64,000 nucleotides of DNA from Labilibaculum sp. DW002 (GCF_029029525.1 NZ_JAKJSC010000001.1:2330987-2394986), one strand, 5' to 3'. Positions 19,067 through 29,118 are shown, numbered from the stretch's first letter. Numbers and translations are program-made. The notes: a model not told the origin generated them from the sequence alone.

Positions 19067-20509
19067 ATGAGAAGCGAATCTGATTTCATAGGACAAAGGG
19101 AAATTCCGAAAGATGCTCTTTGGGGAATTCATTCTCTTCGGGCGAAAGAAAATTTCCCTGATCAAACTGCCTTTCACAAGGAGTGGTTCATGGCTATTGG
19201 AATTGTAAAACAGGCTTGTTACCAAACCTATTTAAGCTTCTTAAAAGCAATTGAAGATAAATTTCCACAAGAAGAATTCCCTTTTCAATTAATCGATTCA
19301 AAACTAATTGACGAATTAGAAAAGGCTTCTATTGAAATTAACGACGGGAAACATTTTGAGCACTTTATTTGCCCAGCCATTCAAGGTGGTGCAGGAACAA
19401 GTATCAATATGAATTTGAATGAGATCATTGCGAACCTTGCACTTCAAAATACGGGTAAAGATTGTGGTTCATATCAAGAAATTGATCCTTTTGAACATGC
19501 AAATGTTTTTCAATCGACAAATGATGTAATTCCAACCGCTTTAAAGGTTGCTGCAATTCGCCTTTTGCAGGATTTAGAAGATTCCATTAACAGTCTTCGC
19601 ACGCAGGTAGAAAAAACAGAAAGTAAACACCGAAATGTGCTTCGACAAGGCTACACGCAAATGCAAGCAGCCGTTCCTTCTTCTTACGATAAATTATTTA
19701 GCACCTACAACAATGCTCTTTCGAGAGATTGGTGGAGAGTTTCTAAATGCTTTGAGAGAATTAAGGAAGTAAATTTAGGTGGTGGAGCAATAGGAACTGG
19801 ACTTTCGATTCCTCGTTTTTTCATTGTGGAAGTTGTTCCTAAGCTTCAAAAATTAACTGGTTTACCCATCACTCGATCCGAAAATTTATCGGATACGACC
19901 GCTAATCTTGACTCTTTTGTAGAAGTTCATGCGACATTGAAAGCACATGCTGTTAATTTAGAAAAGATGGCAGCCGACCTTCGTTTACTTGGCTCAGATT
20001 TATTTCAAAATCGAGAAGTACACTTACCACAGAAACAAGTTGGAAGTTCGATTATGCCAGGGAAAATTAATCCCGTCATTCCTGAATTTGTGATAAGTGC
20101 AGCTCACAAAATATACGCTAATGATTTGATGATTAGCAATCTGTCTGGACAGGGCTGTTTAGAGCTAAATGCTTACTTACCAAGCATCGGTCATGCATTG
20201 CTCGATAGTATCAAACTATTAATTGCTGCAAACAATTCTTTAGCAGACAACTTATTTAAAGATTTGGTCATAAAAATTAATCCAATTGAAGAAACGATCC
20301 TGAAAAATCCATCGGTAGCAACAGCTTTATCGCCATATATTGGATATCATCAGGCAGCCAAATTGGCCAAAGAGATGAAGACTAAAGAGATTTCGATTCT
20401 TCAGGCCAACGATAATCTTCAACTGATTGAAATTGATACACTAAAAAAACTGATACAGCCTGAAGAACTTCTAAAATTAGGCTTCAGGATTGGAGAAACT
20501 TTACAGTGA
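19067..20509 (+). CDS. aspA: Aspartate ammonia-lyase-like enzyme paired with hydF
   Basis: Aspartase/fumarase superfamily, 480 residues. The signature GSSIMPGKINPV and the region FQSTNDVIPTALKVAA place it with aspartases, which convert aspartate to fumarate and ammonia. It lies 24 bp upstream of hydF. Aspartase genes recur next to [FeFe]-hydrogenase maturation genes in anaerobes, so this copy may serve hydrogenase maturation rather than general catabolism (inference from context). Fumarase-type substrate use cannot be excluded without structure-based residue checks. Confidence 0.88.
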   Translation: MRSESDFIGQREIPKDALWGIHSLRAKENFPDQTAFHKEWFMAIGIVKQACYQTYLSFLKAIEDKFPQEEFPFQLIDSKLIDELEKASIEINDGKHFEHFICPAIQGGAGTSINMNLNEIIANLALQNTGKDCGSYQEIDPFEHANVFQSTNDVIPTALKVAAIRLLQDLEDSINSLRTQVEKTESKHRNVLRQGYTQMQAAVPSSYDKLFSTYNNALSRDWWRVSKCFERIKEVNLGGGAIGTGLSIPRFFIVEVVPKLQKLTGLPITRSENLSDTTANLDSFVEVHATLKAHAVNLEKMAADLRLLGSDLFQNREVHLPQKQVGSSIMPGKINPVIPEFVISAAHKIYANDLMISNLSGQGCLELNAYLPSIGHALLDSIKLLIAANNSLADNLFKDLVIKINPIEETILKNPSVATALSPYIGYHQAAKLAKEMKTKEISILQANDNLQLIEIDTLKKLIQPEELLKLGFRIGETLQ

Positions 20510-20533
20510 TAACTGTTAACTGATTATTAAGAA

Positions 20534-21754
20534 ATGGGAAGAGAAAGACGTCCTCATATTGGAATTTTTGGAAGAAGAAATAATGGAAAAAGTACCTTAA
20601 TCAATTTTCTTGCAGGACAAGATATTGCGATTGTTTCTGACGTGGCTGGAACCACAACCGATCCTGTTAAAAAATCCTTTGAAATAACTGGTTTTGGTCC
20701 TGTCATTCTAATCGATACGGCTGGTATTGATGATACAGGAGATCTAGGTAAAAAACGAATTCTGAAGACCAATCAAGCCATTAAAACCATTGATTTAGCA
20801 ATTTTGGTAATCACTCAGAATACATTTGGTGATTTTGAATTGGGTCTTATTGAAAAATTCCGAAAACAAGATGTTCCATTTATAGCTGTTCACAATAAAC
20901 AAGATATTGAATTATTGCACCAAAATACTTCTGATTTATTACAAAAAAATGGTGCTAAAGAAATTCTTCATTTCTCAAACAACGAAGGCAATATTGAGCC
21001 CATCGTTAACAGCATAAAAACAACGATTCCAGAATCGGCTTACACAACTCCTTCTCTACTTGGCGATTTAATTTCATATGGTGATATCGTTTTATTGATT
21101 ACGCCAATAGACATTGAAGCTCCTGAAGGCAGACTTATTCTTCCGCAAGTTCAAGCAATTCGAGACATTCTTGATAATGATGCAGTTTGCATAGTCTTAA
21201 AAGAAAAGGAAGTTGATGCTTTTTTACGTAAAACTGGAATTAAACCTAAGCTTGTTGTCACCGACAGCCAAGTATTTTTAAAGGCTGGAGCATCGATTCC
21301 TTCCGATATTGCATTAACCAGTTTTAGCATTATGCTGGCCCATTTCAAAGGCAATTTTAGTGCCTATTTAAATGGAACTCCCAAAATATCAGAATTAAAA
21401 GATGGTGACAAAGTATTGTTACTCGAAAGTTGCACGCACCATAGCTCTTGTGATGATATTGGACGTGTAAAAATTCCTCGATGGATCTCAAATTTCACAG
21501 GAAAGCAATTAGAATATGTAGTTGTTGCCGGATTAGACGAAGTTCCTGGTGACATAAGCGACTATGCTCTTTTAATTCAATGTGGTGGGTGTATGATTAC
21601 CCCTAAACAACTAGGTAATCGACTTCAGCCAGCTATTGATGCTGGAATTCCAGTTACCAACTACGGTATGGCAATTGCCTACGTTCAAGGAATCTACAAT
21701 CGAGCGGTAGCTCCTTTCGCTAAAATTGAAGACTCAACATCAGACTATTTGTAA
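20534..21754 (+). CDS. hydF: [FeFe]-hydrogenase maturation GTPase HydF
   Basis: Scaffold that carries the 2Fe precursor of the H-cluster to apo-HydA. The 406-residue protein has an N-terminal GTPase domain with P-loop GRRNNGKS (13-20), AGTTTDP switch I and DTAG switch II, a dimerisation domain, and the C-terminal [4Fe-4S] site: C300-T-H302 and C350-GG-C353, matching the family pattern CxH-X(46-53)-CxxC. hydE, hydG and hydA are not in the window. Its presence implies an [FeFe]-hydrogenase elsewhere in the genome. Confidence 0.93.
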   Translation: MGRERRPHIGIFGRRNNGKSTLINFLAGQDIAIVSDVAGTTTDPVKKSFEITGFGPVILIDTAGIDDTGDLGKKRILKTNQAIKTIDLAILVITQNTFGDFELGLIEKFRKQDVPFIAVHNKQDIELLHQNTSDLLQKNGAKEILHFSNNEGNIEPIVNSIKTTIPESAYTTPSLLGDLISYGDIVLLITPIDIEAPEGRLILPQVQAIRDILDNDAVCIVLKEKEVDAFLRKTGIKPKLVVTDSQVFLKAGASIPSDIALTSFSIMLAHFKGNFSAYLNGTPKISELKDGDKVLLLESCTHHSSCDDIGRVKIPRWISNFTGKQLEYVVVAGLDEVPGDISDYALLIQCGGCMITPKQLGNRLQPAIDAGIPVTNYGMAIAYVQGIYNRAVAPFAKIEDSTSDYL

Positions 21755-21777
21755 ACAGATAACAAAACTAAATCTTG

Positions 21778-22911
21778 ATGAAAAAATATTTAACTCTACT
21801 CCTACTCGTGTCCGTATTATCCACTGTAAATGCGCAAGAAAAGGAATTCTCTTTAAAAGGAATGATTGGTGGACTGCAAAACGAAAAACTATTTCTTTAT
21901 CAGGAAACTGGAGAAGAAGTAATTCTTCTTGATTCGACAATGACAAGCAATGGAGAATTTAGCTTTACTGGAAAAGCAGATCACGCTTTTGTTGCTCAAC
22001 TACGTTTCGCTAAATACAAAAGAGCAAAACTATTCCTATCCCCATCACAAATGAACCTGCTGGTACATAAAGATAAATTCGAGCGTAAAATTCTCATTGG
22101 AAAGCTTACAGGCTCGGAAGCACAAGACCGATACGAAGACTATCTGGAAAAACAAGAAATCAATACTCAGAAAAAACTAAAGATCGTTGATGCTTTAGAG
22201 TTACCTGAAGTATTAGCGGACACGATTAAAAAGAAAACGCTTCTTGATGATTACAAAAAACTAAATAAATTCAAACAAAAATATTTCTACCAATACGCTT
22301 CTTCTCCCGTTGTGCCTTATTTAATTTATCAGGATTATTTTGGTGCTAAGACAAGTCTCGAAGATCTAAAAAAGTATTTGGAGATTCTTAACAAGGCAAA
22401 CCCAAATGGAATTTACGTTAAGAATTTGAATAAGAGAGTTGCTGTTTTGGATGGGATTTCGGAAAGAGGAGAAGTCCCAAACATAAATGGGACAACACTT
22501 ACAGGAGAAAGCTTTAGTTTAAAAAAGAGCAAGCAAAACTTACACCTTTTTTACATCTGGCGTGCTTGGACTCCGGACAAAAATGACAGACATTACAAAG
22601 CCCTTGAAGAGATTCAGTCAAAACTAGAAAATAAGCGTATTGATTTGGTCAGTATAATAAGAAATTCATCGTACAATATGGTTCGCATACCAGGAACTAA
22701 CAAAGGAGAATTATGGCATCCAACACTTAATGACAATCAAAAATACATTCAAATCGAAAGCATCGATAAAAGTGTGGACTTCGTAAAATACCTAGATCGA
22801 AATATCAATATTTTACTGGTTGATAGAAATGGTAAGATTCTATATCATCAGAAGATTTTTGATACTAATTTGCTACTATCTGAAATAACAAAACAGCTTT
22901 CGAAGCATTAA
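21778..22911 (+). CDS. Exported DUF4369 / thioredoxin-fold protein without active-site Cys
   Basis: 377 residues from the ATG at 21778; a TTG three bases earlier is less likely. A Sec signal peptide ends at TVNAQ. Residues about 25-130 match the DUF4369 beta domain common in Bacteroidota. The C-terminal 140 residues have a TlpA-like thioredoxin fold. Where WCxxC is expected the sequence reads IWRAWTPDK, with no cysteine, so it cannot be a thiol oxidoreductase. It starts 23 bp after hydF and may be in the same transcript; whether it relates to hydrogenase maturation is unknown. Confidence 0.75.
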   Translation: MKKYLTLLLLVSVLSTVNAQEKEFSLKGMIGGLQNEKLFLYQETGEEVILLDSTMTSNGEFSFTGKADHAFVAQLRFAKYKRAKLFLSPSQMNLLVHKDKFERKILIGKLTGSEAQDRYEDYLEKQEINTQKKLKIVDALELPEVLADTIKKKTLLDDYKKLNKFKQKYFYQYASSPVVPYLIYQDYFGAKTSLEDLKKYLEILNKANPNGIYVKNLNKRVAVLDGISERGEVPNINGTTLTGESFSLKKSKQNLHLFYIWRAWTPDKNDRHYKALEEIQSKLENKRIDLVSIIRNSSYNMVRIPGTNKGELWHPTLNDNQKYIQIESIDKSVDFVKYLDRNINILLVDRNGKILYHQKIFDTNLLLSEITKQLSKH

Positions 22912-22978
22912 AAGTTAATTATTAGTTCTGATTAACTATATTTATCACTTTGATAAAAGAAACAAACGCTAACCATTT

Positions 22979-25201
22979 ATGGCAGATAATTTACTAAAGT
23001 CCAAAGCAAATTTTGGAACTTTGCCTGTTTTCATGACAGCAATTTCTACCATTCTTGGTGCAATCTTGTTTCTTCGTTTTGGATGGGCTGTCGGTAATGT
23101 TGGTTTTATCGGTGTCATTGGAATTATAATTCTGGGGCATATGATTACCATTCCAACGGCTATGGCAGTTGCTGAAATTGCGACCAACCAAAAGGTCCTC
23201 GGTGGAGGAGCATACTATATCATTTCTCGATCGTTCGGTTTGAATATTGGAGCAGCAATTGGTATTACGCTTTATTTATCTCAAGCCATATCGGTTGCTT
23301 TTTATATTATTGCATTTGGCGAAGCATTCGATCCCGTTATTCAATGGGTAGCCAATGATTTTGGTTGGCTGATCTATGATAAAAGATTAATTAGCATACC
23401 AACAATGGCACTTTTATCAGGATTATTCCTTTACAAAGGAGCCAATATTGGTATGAAAGCTTTGTATTTTGTTGTTGCCATATTAGGAATTGCTTTGGCC
23501 ATGTTTTTCTTAGGATCTCCTGAGTCTGCTCCTCAAGATATTATTTTAGATGCAACTATTGAGAATCCGAAGAGCTTCTTCTATGTATTTACGATTATAT
23601 TCCCTGCATTTACAGGGCTTGCAGCCGGCTTAGGTTTATCTGGAGAGCTGAAGAATCCTAAACGATCTATTCCGAGAGGGACTATCTGGGCAACCGTTGG
23701 TGGTTTAGTTGTCTATCTTTTTGCTGCCTATAAATTTACAGTTTCAGCTAGCCCTGAAGATTTAGATAGCAATCAGCTTATCATGAGTAATATTGCCATA
23801 TGGGGGCCAATTATTCCAATAGGATTGGCTGCCGCTTCATTATCATCGGCATTGGGTTCAATTATGGTTGCACCACGCACCTTGCAGGCCATTGGTATGG
23901 ATGATATCTTTCCACAGAAAGGCCTAAATAAATGGTTGAAAAAAGAGAATCAAAAAACAACTGAACCTCTGAATGCTTCAGTTATTTCTATAATTATTGC
24001 CTTCGTGTTTATATTTATTGGCGATGTTGATTTTGTAGCCCAGATCATTTCGATGTTCTTTATGGTAACATATGGTGCCATTTGTATGATTTCATTCCTT
24101 GAGCATTTTGCGGCTGATCCATCGTATCGACCTACTTTCCGTTCACGTTGGTATTTGTCATTAATGGGTGCGATTCTTTCATTCTGGATTATGTTCCAAA
24201 TGAATATGACTTACGCTATTATTTCGTTACTGATTATGGGTGTGATATATTATGGGATAAATGTGAGTAATAAAGAACATCGGGGTCTTGCAAAACTTTT
24301 CCGAGGTGTTGTATTTCAATTGAGTCGATATCTACAAATTTTTGCACAGCGTGCCGAGAAAGTTGATAGAGAAGTGAGTTGGAGGCCTTTTGCAATTTGT
24401 ATTTCTCAAGATACATTCAAACGTCGTTCTGCTTTTGATTTATTACGTTGGATTTCATATAAATATGGTTTCGGAACATACATTCATTACTTGGAAGGAT
24501 TTCTAAACGAGGAAACAAATCTCGAATCCAAGAGAGTAATGGGTCGATTAATTAATTTAGCATCTGGCAGTAAAAATAGAGTTTATTTGGACACTATTAT
24601 TAGTCCGTCAATGACTTCGGCAATTGCCCAAGTCATGCAGCTTTCAAGCATATCAGGACATGGTTATAATTCAATTCTTTTTGAATATTCTCGTACCGAG
24701 CCAGATCAGTTAAACTACGTGATTGACAACTATAATTTGATTGAATCAACTCAATTTGATGTTTGTGTTCTAAATACCTCGTTTAAAGGTTTTGGGTATC
24801 ATCGCGAAATCCATGTTTGGATTGGAGCTGAAGACTTGGAAAATGCCAACCTAATGATCTTACTAGCCTATATTATTCAAGGCCATCCAGATTGGAAGAA
24901 AGGTACCATTAAGATCTTTGCCATCTATCCCGAGGATGAACTTGATAATCAGAAAGAGAAACTATTAGCGCTAATTAAATCTGGTAGACTGCCAATTTCA
25001 CCAAGTAATATTGAATTAATCAATGCCAATTATGCAAATAAAAAGCAAGTAATCAGGCAAAATTCAATTGATGCTGATTTAAGTATTCTTGGGTTTAATC
25101 ATGAAGATGTTGAGAAAGAAGGTGCTGATTTATTCACTGGATTTGAAGACATGGGAAATATTCTTTTTGTAAGTTCGTACAAGGAAATTAATATTAAGTA
25201 A
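22979..25201 (+). CDS. Cation-chloride cotransporter family permease (SLC12-like)
   Basis: 740-residue membrane protein of the amino acid-polyamine-organocation superfamily. About 12 helices occupy residues 15-430, starting with TAISTILGAILFLRFGWAVGNVGFIG, the helix-1 break of SLC12 transporters. A soluble C-terminal domain of about 300 residues follows, as in Na-K-Cl cotransporters. A salt-transport role suits a marine cell but ion selectivity is not readable. Its stop codon overlaps the next ATG (TAATG). Confidence 0.85.
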   Translation: MADNLLKSKANFGTLPVFMTAISTILGAILFLRFGWAVGNVGFIGVIGIIILGHMITIPTAMAVAEIATNQKVLGGGAYYIISRSFGLNIGAAIGITLYLSQAISVAFYIIAFGEAFDPVIQWVANDFGWLIYDKRLISIPTMALLSGLFLYKGANIGMKALYFVVAILGIALAMFFLGSPESAPQDIILDATIENPKSFFYVFTIIFPAFTGLAAGLGLSGELKNPKRSIPRGTIWATVGGLVVYLFAAYKFTVSASPEDLDSNQLIMSNIAIWGPIIPIGLAAASLSSALGSIMVAPRTLQAIGMDDIFPQKGLNKWLKKENQKTTEPLNASVISIIIAFVFIFIGDVDFVAQIISMFFMVTYGAICMISFLEHFAADPSYRPTFRSRWYLSLMGAILSFWIMFQMNMTYAIISLLIMGVIYYGINVSNKEHRGLAKLFRGVVFQLSRYLQIFAQRAEKVDREVSWRPFAICISQDTFKRRSAFDLLRWISYKYGFGTYIHYLEGFLNEETNLESKRVMGRLINLASGSKNRVYLDTIISPSMTSAIAQVMQLSSISGHGYNSILFEYSRTEPDQLNYVIDNYNLIESTQFDVCVLNTSFKGFGYHREIHVWIGAEDLENANLMILLAYIIQGHPDWKKGTIKIFAIYPEDELDNQKEKLLALIKSGRLPISPSNIELINANYANKKQVIRQNSIDADLSILGFNHEDVEKEGADLFTGFEDMGNILFVSSYKEINIK

Positions 25202-26001
25202 TGGATGATTTTATTAATGTTACCGATGATTTGGGAAGAGAAGTGAAAATTCCTTTTCCTCCTAAAAGGATTATTTCGGCCGTACCTTCTACTACTGAAT
25301 TTTTATTTGATTTAGGTTTACATGAAAAGATCATCTCAAGAACTCGTTTTTGCAGATATCCTAAGGATGGAATTTCAAAACTTCCTAATATCGGCGGCAC
25401 CAAAAACTTGCACATTGATAAAATAAGATTATTAAATCCTGATTTAATTTTAGCCAACGAGGAAGAAAATAATAAGGAACAAATTGAATCTTTATTCGAC
25501 GAATACCCCGTTTATGTTTGTAAAGTTCGAAATTACGACGAAGCACTAAAAAATATCCTGAATACAGGAAAAATAACTGGTTCTGAACCAAAAGCATTTG
25601 AAATTGCCAATACAATTCATGCTGAATTTAGCCAGCTACCTGTTGTCACAAATAATTTAAAAGTGCTTTACCTAATTTGGAAAGATCCATATATGGCGGT
25701 TGGTAATGATACTTTTATCAACTCTCTGCTAGAAAAATGTGGTTTTTCAAACGCAGTTAGTCATCTTTCAAACAGGTATCCAAAACTAACAAGCGAAGAC
25801 ATCTTCGAAATAAATCCTGATTTGGTATTTTTATCTTCGGAACCTTTTCCTTTTGAGAATAAACATTGTGATGAGATTCAGAAAATCGCACCAAACTCGA
25901 AAATAGAATTGGTTGATGGAGAAATGTTTTCCTGGTACGAATCACATTTACTAAAAGCTGGGAAATATTTTAAAGATTTAATCTTAAAATTTAACCCTTA
26001 A
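25201..26001 (+). CDS. Helical-backbone metal receptor fold protein (BtuF-like) without signal peptide
   Basis: 266 residues matching the periplasmic cobalamin/siderophore-binding fold (COG0614): PPKRIISAVPSTTEFLFDLGL, LPNIGGTKNLHIDKIRLLNPDLILAN, and a C-terminal WYESHLLKAG. It starts with MDDFINVTDD and has no signal peptide, lipobox or partner ABC permease nearby, so it is predicted cytoplasmic, unlike classic BtuF. Its ATG overlaps the transporter stop codon, implying translational coupling. Ligand unknown; the coupling to a salt transporter makes a vitamin B12 role uncertain. Confidence 0.75.
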   Translation: MDDFINVTDDLGREVKIPFPPKRIISAVPSTTEFLFDLGLHEKIISRTRFCRYPKDGISKLPNIGGTKNLHIDKIRLLNPDLILANEEENNKEQIESLFDEYPVYVCKVRNYDEALKNILNTGKITGSEPKAFEIANTIHAEFSQLPVVTNNLKVLYLIWKDPYMAVGNDTFINSLLEKCGFSNAVSHLSNRYPKLTSEDIFEINPDLVFLSSEPFPFENKHCDEIQKIAPNSKIELVDGEMFSWYESHLLKAGKYFKDLILKFNP

Positions 26002-26070
26002 AGATTATCAATCAAAAAATATCATTACAATTATTCTTACTACTTTTGTTAAGTATTTAAAAACTTTTGA

Positions 26071-26550
26071 ATGGAACGCATTGCTATTTTTCCGGGTTCT
26101 TTCGACCCGTTTACTATAGGCCACGAATCGATTGTTACTCGTGCATTACCTTTGTTTGATAAAATTATTATTTCAATTGGTTACAATTCTGAGAAACGTC
26201 AATTTTTCCCAATTGAAAAAAGAATTCAATGGATCAAAGAGGCTTTTCACAACAACCCAAAAATTGAAGTAGAAACCTTTAGTGGACTAACAGTAGATTA
26301 CTGTCAGAGAAAAAATGCAAAGTTTATTCTTCGCGGACTTAGAACTGCAGCCGATTTCGAATACGAGAGAGCAATTGCGCAGATTAATAAAAAGATGGCG
26401 TACGAATTGGAATCAATTTTCCTATTAACAACACCAGAACATACCATGATTACCTCAACCATTGTTCGTGATATCATTCGCCATGATGGAGATGTTTTGC
26501 AATTTTTACCAAAAGTACAAGATCCAGACGCCTATAAATTAAACAAATAA
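26071..26550 (+). CDS. coaD: Phosphopantetheine adenylyltransferase
   Basis: Penultimate step of coenzyme A synthesis: ATP plus 4'-phosphopantetheine to dephospho-CoA. The 159-residue protein has the nucleotidyltransferase motif in FPGSFDPFTIGH (Thr15 and His18), the RGLRTAADFEYE loop, and ITSTIVRD, the ISSTxxR equivalent. Length is typical. A -7-like box TACTTTTG lies at 26041-26048, 22 bp before the start. Confidence 0.96.
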   Translation: MERIAIFPGSFDPFTIGHESIVTRALPLFDKIIISIGYNSEKRQFFPIEKRIQWIKEAFHNNPKIEVETFSGLTVDYCQRKNAKFILRGLRTAADFEYERAIAQINKKMAYELESIFLLTTPEHTMITSTIVRDIIRHDGDVLQFLPKVQDPDAYKLNK

Positions 26551-26554
26551 AATC

Positions 26555-27691
26555 ATGTCTAGAATTACCAAGATTCTTTTAATTATAGCGCTATTAGTTT
26601 GTGCCTGGATGCTTCTTGCTCCAAATTATCTGCGAACTAGCCTTATATACTGGTATGCTAATTTAGATGATTATACAATCTTTGAAAATACTAGAGTAAA
26701 CATTGCTGATAGTAAAGATTGGCCAGATGATTTGCAATACAATAAATATGAACTAAGCAAAGAGGATCGCGAATATTTGGAAGATCACGAAACCGTAGCT
26801 TATCTGGTAATTCAGGATGGTAAAGTATTATACGAAGAATATTGGGATGGCTATGGAACGGAATCTCATTCAAATATTTTCTCGGCAACAAAAAGTATTG
26901 TTAGTTTATTAATCGGCATTGCCATTGATGAAGGTAAAATCTCTTCGATTGATGAACCTATAGGCAATTATTTGATTGAATTCAGGGATGATGAAAGAGG
27001 AAAAATAACGATTAAAGAATTGCTTACTATGAGCTCTGGGTTGGATTGGGATGAAGCCTACAGCAGTCCTACTTCAATTACTACAAAAGCATACTATGGC
27101 AAAAAATTGAGAGAGGTTTCAACCGATCAAAATTTAATTGAGAAACCAGGTGTTAGGTTCAGATATCAGAGTGGAAATACACAACTCCTTGCTTTTATAG
27201 TAGAAGAAGCAACCAAAGAAACCATTTCTAAATATGCTGAACGAAAACTTTGGAAACCAATGGAAGCAATGAATTCAGCTTTGTGGAGTGTCGATAAAAA
27301 AGGTGGCGATGAAAAATCTTTCTGCTGTTTTAATACCAATGCAAGAGACGCAGCTCGTTTCGGTCAGCTAGTATTGAACCATGGTAAGTGGAATGATAAG
27401 CAATTAGTATCTGAGAACTACATTCAAGATGCCACCAAAGCTGCTAGCTACCTTCTTAATGAAGAAAAGACAGCTCCACTAAAATGTTATGGGTATCAAT
27501 TTTGGGTTCTTCCCTACCAAAGCATGAACATACCTTATATGCGTGGACATAGAGGTCAATATATCTACAGTATTGCAGAAAAGAATGCCGTGGTAGTTCG
27601 TTTAGGAAAACAAAAAGATAAGATCAAAGAAGGTCAGATCACATTGGACATTCCAAAATATGTTGATATCGCTTTAAAAATTCTGAAGTAA
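26555..27691 (+). CDS. Membrane-anchored serine hydrolase, class C beta-lactamase/PBP fold
   Basis: 378 residues with one N-terminal helix (about 5-25) and no clear cleavage site. The catalytic SxxK motif is Ser110-A-T-Lys113 in NIFSATKSI, a YxxGN motif occurs in RYQSGN, and RGHRGQY takes the place of the KTG box. This pattern is shared by esterases, D-aminopeptidases and beta-lactamase-related proteins (COG1680). A resistance role should not be assumed. It begins 4 bp after coaD and probably shares its transcript. Confidence 0.82.
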   Translation: MSRITKILLIIALLVCAWMLLAPNYLRTSLIYWYANLDDYTIFENTRVNIADSKDWPDDLQYNKYELSKEDREYLEDHETVAYLVIQDGKVLYEEYWDGYGTESHSNIFSATKSIVSLLIGIAIDEGKISSIDEPIGNYLIEFRDDERGKITIKELLTMSSGLDWDEAYSSPTSITTKAYYGKKLREVSTDQNLIEKPGVRFRYQSGNTQLLAFIVEEATKETISKYAERKLWKPMEAMNSALWSVDKKGGDEKSFCCFNTNARDAARFGQLVLNHGKWNDKQLVSENYIQDATKAASYLLNEEKTAPLKCYGYQFWVLPYQSMNIPYMRGHRGQYIYSIAEKNAVVVRLGKQKDKIKEGQITLDIPKYVDIALKILK

Positions 27692-27714
27692 AACTAAATT
27701 AAGCTTTCGCTAAG

Positions 27715-29118
27715 ATGAGAACATTCTTATTTCTGTTAATATCTCTATTTTTTATCAATTCTGCTTTCGCAGATCAGGTTCGCATTTATGGTAAAAATAA
27801 AACCTATGCAAATTCGAAAATTGAGATTAAATATCATTCAGATGTTTTCACCTATTCCGAAAAAATACTCTCTAAATTTACAGTCGGTGAGGATGGGGAA
27901 TTCTCAGTTGATATAGATGTTACCGAAACAAGTTTGGTGTTTTTCCCTATAGGGATTTACAAAGCATTCTTATATGTAGAGCCAGGTAAAGAATATGAAA
28001 TTAAATTACCTCCTAAAAAAGATCTAACACCGGTACAAAAATTAAATCCTTATTTTGAAAAGGAAGAATTCCTAATTGGAGTTGCGAATGCCGAACCTAC
28101 TGATTTGAACATATTAATTCGCAAACTAGATGACAAGATCGATCCATTTATTAATCAGAACTTTCATAAAATATATCGCAGAAAAGATAAATCTGTTGGG
28201 ATTCTTTTTTCAGACCAACTAAAAGAAGAAAATAAAGGAATTGAGAACGACTATTTTCAAGATTACCTAACCTATCGCCTTGGCTTTTTAGAGTACTTAG
28301 CCTATCCTGCATCTTTTCAAAAAATAGAAAAAAAATATTTCGAGAATCAAGAAATTAAATTGAATAATTCGGCTTATACAAGTCTTTACAAAAAGCAATA
28401 TGGTAATTTTTTAACTGGTTATTTTAGTCAAAAAGAATCTTCGGAATTAACCAATGCCTTAAAATCAGAAACTACTTATCGTGATATTTATGAGTTAATG
28501 CGAATATATCCTGCATATAAAAATGTAAATTTTCGAGAATTAATTATCGCAACTTCGGTTTTTGATGCTTTTACACGAAAGTTTTACAGTCGTAAAAAAA
28601 GTCTAGAAATATTGAATGATTTAATAAATCATAGCTCCAATAATTACAATATAGATTTGTGTAAAAATTACATTTCTAAAATTACTCATCTGCAAAAGAA
28701 TTATCCAGCGCCTGATTTTTCCATCGGTGATTATCAACTAGCAAATTACAAAGGCAAACATCTTTACCTTAATTTCTGCAATACAGAAAGCTATCCATGC
28801 CTGCAGGATTTTAAAGAGATGAAAAAACTGAAAGATCAGTTTGGTGAGTATGTTGACTTTTTAAGCATTGCCTGCGATTGGGACGTTACTAAATTCCTAC
28901 AGTTTACCCATAAAAAGAAACTCGATTGGCCAATTATTCATATTGGTGATCAACAAGAACTAATTGAACAGTATGGAGTAAAAGCATTTCCAACCTATAT
29001 TTTAATTGACTCAAAGGGTAATATCGTAAAAGCTCCTGCACAAGGTCCAAAAGAAAACATTCAGTTGGAGTTTATCAAGATTGCTCGTGATGCGGCAAGA
29101 GAGGCGTATCGCAAGTAA
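27715..29118 (+). CDS. Exported thioredoxin-fold protein with CX6C site
   Basis: 467 residues with a Sec signal peptide ending at NSAFAD. The first 330 residues are a helical/beta domain that I do not recognise. The last 140 are TlpA-like: YPAPDFSIGDYQL, then LYLNFCNTESYPCLQDF, then a cis-Pro loop in GVKAFPTYILID. The usual CxxC is replaced by two cysteines six residues apart, which is not the standard redox motif. It lies 23 bp after the serine hydrolase gene and probably ends that operon. Confidence 0.72.
   Translation: MRTFLFLLISLFFINSAFADQVRIYGKNKTYANSKIEIKYHSDVFTYSEKILSKFTVGEDGEFSVDIDVTETSLVFFPIGIYKAFLYVEPGKEYEIKLPPKKDLTPVQKLNPYFEKEEFLIGVANAEPTDLNILIRKLDDKIDPFINQNFHKIYRRKDKSVGILFSDQLKEENKGIENDYFQDYLTYRLGFLEYLAYPASFQKIEKKYFENQEIKLNNSAYTSLYKKQYGNFLTGYFSQKESSELTNALKSETTYRDIYELMRIYPAYKNVNFRELIIATSVFDAFTRKFYSRKKSLEILNDLINHSSNNYNIDLCKNYISKITHLQKNYPAPDFSIGDYQLANYKGKHLYLNFCNTESYPCLQDFKEMKKLKDQFGEYVDFLSIACDWDVTKFLQFTHKKKLDWPIIHIGDQQELIEQYGVKAFPTYILIDSKGNIVKAPAQGPKENIQLEFIKIARDAAREAYRK

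Noticed and set aside
26555-27691. Beta-lactamase resistance gene
   Set aside because: Only the general SxxK hydrolase fold is present, with no KTG box and in a housekeeping operon; resistance cannot be claimed.
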